From: Actinomycetota bacterium
Lineage (GTDB): Bacteria > Actinomycetota > Acidimicrobiia > IMCC26256 > BP-133
Direction: 5' to 3'
DNA: 17,302 bases
NCBI GenBank assembly: GCA_030838815.1
Contig: JAUZEX010000916.1
Coordinates: 1 to 17,302, forward strand
Part shown: positions 12,609-17,302 of the stretch, piece by piece
Numbering within the stretch: position 1 is the stretch's first letter
How the letters are laid out: the number at the start of each line of letters is the position of its first letter
Made by a program: the position numbers and the translations under genes
Notes under the pieces: model-generated
The model's database searches: none
The model's input: only the letters and a program-made list of their open reading frames with translations
Told to the model about the DNA's origin: nothing

Positions 12609-13583
12609 CTACTTCGGCGTCGACAGGGACAGGGCGAAATCGCCCCGGGGGTCGGTCCACAGCTCGAGCAGCTGCAGCCCGGCCGCCGTCAGCTCGTCCC
12701 CCAGCCCGTCGGGCCGGAACTTGGCCGAGATCTCCGTCCGCATCTCCTCCCCGGCGCCGAAGCGCACCGTCAGGCCGCCGAGCCCGGCCACGGTCACGGT
12801 CTGGTCGACCGACGACCGCAGCCGCATCTCGATCCACTCCCGCTCGGTGTCGAACACCGCCACGTGCCGGAACCGGTCGGGCGCGAAGTCGGCGTCGAGT
12901 TCCCGGTTGAGCCGGTGCAGGAGGTTGCGGTTGAAGGCGGCGGTGACGCCGGCGGAGTCGTCGTAGGCCGCTTCGAGGCGGCCGACGTCCTTGACCAGAT
13001 CCGTGCCGAGCAGGAAGGTGTCGCCCGGTTCGAGGCCGGCCCGGATCTCGGCCAGGAACACCGCCCGCTGCTCTGGCGTCAGGTTCCCGATCGTGCTGCC
13101 GAGGAAGGCGATCATCCGTCGGCCTCCGCCGGGGAGCAGGCCGAGGTGCCGTTCGAAGTCGCCCACGACGGCGTGGACGGCGACACCGGGGTACTCGCCC
13201 GACACCGCCACGGCCGCCGACTTGAGCGTCGACTCGTCGACGTCGAACGGCACGAAGCGCTGGAGCGCCCCCCGCCGGTGGAGGGCGTCGAGCAGGATCC
13301 GGGTCTTCTCCGAGGTGCCGGAGCCCAGCTCGATGAGGGTGTCGGCACCGGACCGCTCGGCGATCTCGTCGGCCCGGGCGAGGAGGATGGCCCGCTCGGT
13401 GCGGGTCGGGTAGTACTCCGGCAGGCGTGTGATGGCGTCGAAGAGCGCCGAACCCTCCTCGTCGTAGAAGTACTTCGAGGCCAGCTCCTTGGGGGTCGCC
13501 TGGAGGCCCCGGGCGACGTCGTGGCGCATGTCGGCGGTCAGGTCCGAGGCCTCGAGGCCCACCGTGAGCTCGAAATCAGACAT
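12609..13583 (-). CDS. egtD: L-histidine N-alpha-methyltransferase (ergothioneine biosynthesis)
   Basis: EgtD trimethylates histidine with S-adenosylmethionine to give hercynine, the first step of ergothioneine synthesis. The 324-aa length agrees with the family. The opening ELTVGLEASDLTADMRHDV and KELASKYFYDEEGSALFDAIT are characteristic. The SAM site is IELGSGTSEKT (84-94) with FDVDES (113-118). Residues that line the histidine pocket in the mycobacterial enzyme have likely equivalents here: Tyr57/58, Asn167 in IGNLTP, Tyr207, Met253, and Glu284/Ser286 in TEISAKF (by position, from memory of the structure). The ATG at 13583 overlaps the egtB stop by 8 bp (ATGTCTGA), so translation is coupled. 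The identification is firm. Confidence 0.97.
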   Translation of the reverse strand: MSDFELTVGLEASDLTADMRHDVARGLQATPKELASKYFYDEEGSALFDAITRLPEYYPTRTERAILLARADEIAERSGADTLIELGSGTSEKTRILLDALHRRGALQRFVPFDVDESTLKSAAVAVSGEYPGVAVHAVVGDFERHLGLLPGGGRRMIAFLGSTIGNLTPEQRAVFLAEIRAGLEPGDTFLLGTDLVKDVGRLEAAYDDSAGVTAAFNRNLLHRLNRELDADFAPDRFRHVAVFDTEREWIEMRLRSSVDQTVTVAGLGGLTVRFGAGEEMRTEISAKFRPDGLGDELTAAGLQLLELWTDPRGDFALSLSTPK

Positions 13584-14826
13584 CGCGGGCGCACCGGAAC
13601 CCGGCGAAGATCTGCCGGCGGATCGGATAGTCCCAGTTGCGGAACGTCGCCCGGGCCACCAGGGGCGAGGTCGCCCACGACCCGCCCCGGAGGACCTTGT
13701 ACTCGACGCCATAGAACACTTGGGAATACTCCTTGTAGGGGAACGTGACAAAGCCGGGATAGGCGGTGAAGTCGGACGCCGTCCACTCCCACACGTCGCC
13801 CAGCATCTGCTCGACGCCGTAGCGGCTGGCCCCGCCGGGATAGGCGCCGACCGGCGCCGGGCCGAAGTGACGCTGGTCGAGGTTGGCGTCGCCGGGCGCG
13901 GCCGAGGCGCCGGCGGCGGCCTTCTCCCACTCGGCCTCGGTCGGCAGGCGCTTCCCGGCGAAGCGGGCGTAGGCGTCGGCCTCGTACCAGCTGACGTGCT
14001 GGACGGGCTCGTCGAGGGGCAGGTCGAGGCGCTTGCCGTAGCGCAGCACCGACCACGATCCGCGGCCCTCGGGGGACCAGAACTGCGGTGCGACAAGGCC
14101 GGCCTCCGTGCGGTGCGCCCATCCGGCGTCGCTCCAGAAGCGAGGTTCGTCGTAGCCGCCGGCCTCCACGAAGGCCAGGTACTGCCCGTTGGTGACCGGG
14201 GCGGTGTCGATGAAGAACGGGTCGAGGTCGACGACGTGAGCGGGGCGCTCGTTGTCGTAGGCGAAGGCCCCGCTGTCGGTGCCCATCACGAACGGGCCGG
14301 CGGGAATCAGCACCTCGGCCGCCGGCAGCGCCCGCCCGGGAGGGGCCGGCGGGGCGACGTGGGGGTAGGCCGAGCCCATCAACTGCAGTGTGGCCAGCAT
14401 CGTCTCGTCGTGCTGGTGCTCGTGCTGCGCCACCATCCCGTAGACGAAGCCCTCGGTCAGGAGGGGGACGAGGGGGTCGAGATCCACCTTCTCGAGGACG
14501 TCGAGCACTTGGCCCCGGACCATGGCGATGTGGCTCCGGGCCTCGGCCGGGCCCAGCACCTTGAGCTTCGCCCGCTCGTTCCGGGCGTGGCGGAAGGCGT
14601 CGTAGATGTCGTCGTGGGCCGCGTCGATGGGCTGGGTGCGGGCCACGGCCCGCAGCAGCCACAGCTCCTCGTAGTGGCCGACGTGGGCCAGGTCCCACAC
14701 CAGCGGGGACATCAGCGGCGAGTGCTGTGTCAGCAGGTCCTCGTCGGAGAGCGGATCGAGCAGCCCGAGGGAGCGGCGCCGGGCCCCGTCGAGCGCGTCG
14801 GCCAGCCGCTGCTTCAGATCGCCCAT
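13576..14826 (-). CDS. egtB: Hercynine oxygenase / sulfoxide synthase
   Basis: EgtB is the iron enzyme that joins hercynine to a thiol (gamma-glutamylcysteine or cysteine) using oxygen. The 416-aa protein has an N-terminal DinB_2 domain and a C-terminal formylglycine-enzyme-like domain. Iron ligands are likely His51 (in AHVGHYEELWL) and His135/His139 in the HX3HXE motif QHEHQHDE, matching His51/134/138 of the mycobacterial enzyme. The FGE-like part shows IPAGPFVMGTD, PVTNGQYLAFVEAGGY, HVSWYEADAYARFAGKRLPTEAEWE, and LRGGSWATSP...RNWDYPIRRQIFAGFRCARDV. It starts at ATG 14826 with AGGAAGG just upstream. The neighbours are egtD and the LigD-type polymerase. egtA, egtC and egtE are not in the window, so the thiol donor is not fixed. 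Confidence 0.97.
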   Translation of the reverse strand: MGDLKQRLADALDGARRRSLGLLDPLSDEDLLTQHSPLMSPLVWDLAHVGHYEELWLLRAVARTQPIDAAHDDIYDAFRHARNERAKLKVLGPAEARSHIAMVRGQVLDVLEKVDLDPLVPLLTEGFVYGMVAQHEHQHDETMLATLQLMGSAYPHVAPPAPPGRALPAAEVLIPAGPFVMGTDSGAFAYDNERPAHVVDLDPFFIDTAPVTNGQYLAFVEAGGYDEPRFWSDAGWAHRTEAGLVAPQFWSPEGRGSWSVLRYGKRLDLPLDEPVQHVSWYEADAYARFAGKRLPTEAEWEKAAAGASAAPGDANLDQRHFGPAPVGAYPGGASRYGVEQMLGDVWEWTASDFTAYPGFVTFPYKEYSQVFYGVEYKVLRGGSWATSPLVARATFRNWDYPIRRQIFAGFRCARDV

Positions 14827-14879
14827 GAGCGCCCTTCCTACCCGCGGAATCCCGGCTGGAACCTCCTACCAACTGACCC

Positions 14880-15797
14880 TCAACCAAATGCCGGCAGGCG
14901 TTGTTCCAACTCCAGGAGCGGGGCGAGCAGGTCGCCGTCGTCCGTGAACCGCCGGACGGCCTCGTCGGCCTCGATCAGGGGGACGGGCCCGCCGGCCGCC
15001 GCCGCTTCCACCTCCCTCCAGTGCAGCGGAGCCGACACGGTCGGCCGGGGCCGGGCCCGGAGCGAGAACACGGAGACGGTCGTCTTGTGCTCGTCGTTCT
15101 GGCTCCAGTCGATGAGGATCTTGCCCGTCCGCAGGTCCTTGGCCATGTTCGACACCACGAGCTTCGGGTGCGCCCGCTCGCCGACCTGGGCCAGCGCCCG
15201 GGCGAACGCCTTGGTCTCGTCGTACGTGGCGGGCGTGTTGAGCGGGACGTAGACCTGGAGACCCTTGCTGCCCGACGCCTTGGGGAAGCCGGCCAGCCCG
15301 AGCCCGTCGAGCGCCTCCCGCAGCCACAGGGCGACCTGGGCACACTCGCCGAAGGCGGCCGGCGCCCCGGGGTCGAGATCAAAGACGACCATGTCCGGCG
15401 TCCACCGCTCCTCGGGCGAGCCCGTCGACCCGGCCGCCCGGTGGAGGGCGGTGTGGAGCTCCAGCGAGGCGAGGTTGGCCACCCACACGAGGGTCGCCAC
15501 GTCCTCCACCAGGCAGAAGTTGATCGTCCGCTTGTTGTGGCCGCTCCACACCGGCGCCACCTGCACCCAGGGCGGGCGGTGGGAGGGGCACTGCTTCTCG
15601 TAGAAGTACTGCGAGTCGACGCCGTTGGGGTACCGCTTCAGGGTGAGGGGCCGGCCCCGGAGGTGGGGGAGCAGGGCCGGGGCGATGCGGTGGTAGTAGT
15701 CGATGACCTGGCCTTTGGTGAACCCCGCCCCGGGATAGAGCACCTTCTCCAGGTTGGAGAGCTTGAGTTGACGTCCCCCGATCTCGACGACGGTCAC
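14880..15797 (-). CDS. LigD-type polymerase/primase domain protein (NHEJ), stand-alone
   Basis: This 305-aa protein is a single archaeo-eukaryotic primase-like polymerase domain of the kind found in LigD, which adds ribonucleotides at double-strand breaks during Ku-dependent end joining. The N-terminal LSNLEKVLYPGAGFTKGQVIDYY, the phosphate-binding region YEKQCPSHRPPWV and NFCLVEDVATLVWVANLASLELH are typical. The metal-binding pair is Asp140/Asp142 in VVFDLDPG, and PKASGSKGLQVYVPL and KILIDWSQN complete the active site. No ligase or nuclease domain is attached, so the machinery is split. The start is GTG 15797, 16 bp after the PhnB-like gene, and Ku is two genes upstream in the same direction. 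It would need a separate ATP-dependent ligase, perhaps the truncated gene at the right edge. Confidence 0.93.
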   Translation of the reverse strand: MTVVEIGGRQLKLSNLEKVLYPGAGFTKGQVIDYYHRIAPALLPHLRGRPLTLKRYPNGVDSQYFYEKQCPSHRPPWVQVAPVWSGHNKRTINFCLVEDVATLVWVANLASLELHTALHRAAGSTGSPEERWTPDMVVFDLDPGAPAAFGECAQVALWLREALDGLGLAGFPKASGSKGLQVYVPLNTPATYDETKAFARALAQVGERAHPKLVVSNMAKDLRTGKILIDWSQNDEHKTTVSVFSLRARPRPTVSAPLHWREVEAAAAGGPVPLIEADEAVRRFTDDGDLLAPLLELEQRLPAFG

Positions 15798-15813
15798 TCA
15801 CGGCCTGGAGCCG

Positions 15814-16311
15814 TCACCCCGCACCGCTGCCGTGGCCTGAGCCGTCGGCGGCGGCCTGCAGGGCGGCGAGGTCGAGCTTCTTCATGCCGAACATGGCCTG
15901 CATGGCCCGCTGGACCCGCTCCGGGTCGTCGCCGCCGATGATCTCCTCCATGCCAGCGGGAATGACCTGCCAGGACAGGCCGTAGCGGTCCTTGAGCCAG
16001 CCGCACTGGCTCTCTTCCCCGCCGTCGGCGGTGAGCTTCTCCCAGTAGTGGTCGACCTCGTCCTGGTCGGCGCAGGAGATGCTCAGGGAGAACGCCTCGG
16101 TGAGTTTGAAGTGGGGCCCGCCGTTGAGGGCGGTGAGCTCCTGCCCGTCGAGCACGAACGACACGGTCATCGCCGTGCCGGCCGGCAGGGGCCCGGCGTC
16201 GCTGTAGTGGCTGACGCCGGTGATCTTCGAGTTCGGGAAGATCGAGCAGTAGAACTCGGCGGCTTCCTCGGCCTGGGTGTCGAACCACAGGAAGGGCGTG
16301 ATGCGGGGCAC
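15814..16311 (-). CDS. VOC superfamily protein, PhnB-like (3-dmu-9_3-mt)
   Basis: This 165-aa protein carries the PhnB-like glyoxalase fold. The start PRITPFLWFDTQAEEAAEFYCSIFPNSKI is the family signature. ALNGGPHFKLTEAFSLSISC, DQDEVDHYWEKLTADGGEESQCGWLKDRYGLSWQVIP and a final RAMQAMFGMKKLDLAALQAA follow. Such proteins resemble bleomycin-resistance/glyoxalase enzymes and are common in bacteria with unknown substrates. The GTG at 16311 is chosen because GAGGAG at 16317-16322 lies 5 nt upstream; a TTG at 16350 would add 13 poorly conserved residues. It sits between Ku and the polymerase in one direction, so it may be co-transcribed, but a role in end joining is not supported by its family. Confidence 0.9.
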   Translation of the reverse strand: MPRITPFLWFDTQAEEAAEFYCSIFPNSKITGVSHYSDAGPLPAGTAMTVSFVLDGQELTALNGGPHFKLTEAFSLSISCADQDEVDHYWEKLTADGGEESQCGWLKDRYGLSWQVIPAGMEEIIGGDDPERVQRAMQAMFGMKKLDLAALQAAADGSGHGSGAG

Positions 16312-16316
16312 GGGGT

Positions 16317-16322
16317 CTCCTC
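16317..16322 (-). promoter_or_regulatory. Ribosome-binding site deciding the PhnB-like start
   Basis: GAGGAG on the minus strand lies 5 nt before GTG 16311. The more distal in-frame TTG at 16350 is therefore not needed. Confidence 0.65.
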
Positions 16323-16394
16323 TCGCGGCGGTCAGGCCTTCGCCGTCCAACGGCTGGGACGACGGGGCCGCCCCGAACTCATCGGTCTTTGGAT

Positions 16395-16417
16395 GAACCC
16401 GTCTGTGGGACGGGTTC
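16395..16417. repeat. Perfect 9-bp inverted repeat between Ku and PhnB-like genes
   Basis: GAACCCGTC (16395-16403) and GACGGGTTC (16409-16417) flank a 5-nt loop TGTGG, with outer arms GGATG (16391-16395) and CATCC (16427-16431). It lies in the 128-bp gap after the Ku stop. There is no T-run on either side, so it is not a standard terminator; it may attenuate transcription, protect the RNA 3' end or serve as a protein-binding site. The rest of the gap shows nothing recognisable. Confidence 0.6.
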
Positions 16418-16439
16418 GCACCCGCGCATCCCGCATCGG

Positions 16440-17252
16440 CTACGGGCCATCAGAGGCCGCCTCCGCCGAGCGCTTTTCCTTGGCCGCGGCGAGCGACGCT
16501 TCGAGGGCGGCCATGAGATCGACCACCTTGGCCGGCTCCTCGGCGGACGGCTGGGCCACGATCTCGGCGCCTTCGGCCTTCTGCTCGATCAGGGCCAGGA
16601 CCCTGTCCCGGTACTCGTCGCGGTACTTCTCGGGCTCGAAGTCGGTCGACAGCGACTCGATCAGCTGGCGGGCCATCTTCAGCTCCCGCTCCGACACCTC
16701 GTTGTCGGCCCCGGGGAGGCCGTCGAGGGCCTCGGCCGGGACGACCTCGTCGAAGAACAGGAGCGTCTCGAGGCACAGCACGTCGCCCATCGGCCGGATG
16801 GCGGCCAGGTACTGCTTGGTCCGCAGCACCAGCCGGGCGATGGCGACCTTGTTGGACTCCTTCATGGCCTGGAGGAGCAGCGAGTAGGCCTTCGACGCCC
16901 CCTTCTCCGGTACGAGGTAGTAGGGGCGCTCGTAGTGGACCGGATCGATCTGGTCGAGGTCGACGAAGTCCTCGATGTCGATGGCCCGGGTGGCCTTGGG
17001 GTCGAGCGCCTCGAGCTCGTCGGGGCTGATGATCACGTACCGGTCGGGAGAGATCTCGAAGCCCTTCACGATCTTCTCGTACGGCACCTCCTCCCCGGTG
17101 TCGGCCGACACCCGCTTCTGGCGGATGCGGGCGCCCGTCCCCTCCTCCAGCTGGTTGAACCGCACGTCCTTGGGGGAGACGGCGCTGAACAGCTTCACCG
17201 GCACGTTGACCAGCCCGAAGCTGATGGCCCCACTCCAGATGGCTCTAGGCAT
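16440..17252 (-). CDS. ku: Non-homologous end-joining protein Ku
   Basis: This 270-aa bacterial Ku forms a homodimeric ring on DNA ends and recruits LigD-type enzymes. The start RAIWSGAISFGLVNVPVKLFSAV is diagnostic, followed by FNQLEEGTGARIRQKRVSADTGEEVPYEKIVKGFE. DIEDFVDLDQIDPVHYERPYYLVP and ALIARLV-like KVAIARLVLRTKQYLAAIRP are also present. The C-terminal region (VVDLMAALEASLAAAKEKR) is the short conserved tail that contacts LigD in other bacteria; there is no long lysine-rich extension. The ATG at 17252 fits the family start exactly. An ORF entering from the right edge overlaps its first codons by 8 bp. Together with the polymerase gene downstream it defines an NHEJ cluster. Confidence 0.96.
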   Translation of the reverse strand: MPRAIWSGAISFGLVNVPVKLFSAVSPKDVRFNQLEEGTGARIRQKRVSADTGEEVPYEKIVKGFEISPDRYVIISPDELEALDPKATRAIDIEDFVDLDQIDPVHYERPYYLVPEKGASKAYSLLLQAMKESNKVAIARLVLRTKQYLAAIRPMGDVLCLETLLFFDEVVPAEALDGLPGADNEVSERELKMARQLIESLSTDFEPEKYRDEYRDRVLALIEQKAEGAEIVAQPSAEEPAKVVDLMAALEASLAAAKEKRSAEAASDGP

Positions 17253-17302
17253 TGGTTGAGTTTCCCACCTCTCTCACGACCTCTCGGGGGTCGACGTCGT
17301 CC
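17245..17302 (-). CDS. 3' end of an unidentified gene upstream of Ku (partial)
   Basis: On the minus strand a frame is open from the right edge and ends at TAG 17245-17247, encoding DDVDPREVVREVGNSTNA at its C-terminus. It overlaps the Ku start as ATGCCTAG (8 bp), the same overlap style seen at three other gene junctions here, which supports it being real. Only 18 residues are visible, so the product cannot be named. An NHEJ ligase or other repair gene would fit the position, but this is a guess. Confidence 0.4.
   Translation of the reverse strand, partial: DDVDPREVVREVGNSTNA

Noticed and set aside
14838..14862. SigF-like promoter before egtB (GTTCCA-N13-GGGTAG, minus strand)
   Set aside because: The supposed -10 box overlaps the Shine-Dalgarno of egtB and would start transcription within about 5 nt of the ATG. 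The match is better explained by the ribosome-binding site.
16312..16350. TTG start at 16350 for the PhnB-like gene
   Set aside because: GTG 16311 has a clear GAGGAG and the family's conserved N-terminus begins right after it.

Overview
The window is very GC-rich, has GTG starts next to ATG starts, and packs genes with 4-8 bp overlaps. Several families are typical of Actinomycetota: the phosphomutase / DUF3090 / SCO1664-type trio, a SigF-type sigma factor with UsfX-like anti-sigma proteins, EgtB/EgtD ergothioneine enzymes, and Ku with a separate LigD-type polymerase. I read it as the chromosome of a high-GC actinobacterium, possibly a deep lineage such as Acidimicrobiia (inference). No phage, IS element, CRISPR array, rRNA or complete tRNA was seen.

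Layout. 1-140: two 70-bp tandem repeats, each with a 13-bp inverted repeat. 227-2419 (+): a three-gene operon (histidine phosphatase, DUF3090 zinc-ribbon protein, SCO1664-family kinase-like protein), which in mycobacteria sits beside the mycothiol gene mshC. 2444-4757 (-): a general-stress partner-switching operon transcribed right to left, with anti-sigma protein, SigF/SigB-type sigma factor, a 57-aa CsbD protein, STAS anti-anti-sigma factor and a second anti-sigma-like protein. 4853-6043 (-) and 6092-7513 (+): divergent class III CoA-transferase and GlcD-type FAD oxidase. 7524-9464 (+): 4-alpha-glucanotransferase. 9492-10415 (-): patatin-like lipase. 10468-12082 (-): CDF metal transporter with a His/Asp repeat tail, overlapping a small unknown membrane protein. 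12153-12599 (+): a third RsbW-type ATPase. 12609-14826 (-): egtB-egtD. 14880-17252 (-): LigD-type polymerase, a PhnB-like protein and Ku. A partial ORF at the right edge overlaps the Ku start.

How the parts relate. The sigma operon and the distant RsbW-type gene at 12153 appear linked. Just upstream of 12153 is a near-consensus SigB/SigF promoter (GTTTAC-N14-GGGTAA), and weaker look-alikes precede the anti-sigma/sigma pair and csbD. The 12153 gene has an intact ATP-binding N-box, unlike the two anti-sigma-like proteins in the sigma operon, and seems to start at a CTG codon with a good Shine-Dalgarno. Overall the window leans towards stress survival: a stress sigma factor, low-molecular-weight thiol chemistry (ergothioneine here, a mycothiol-associated trio), NHEJ repair and metal efflux. 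The functional links between these blocks are inference from proximity and promoter-like motifs.
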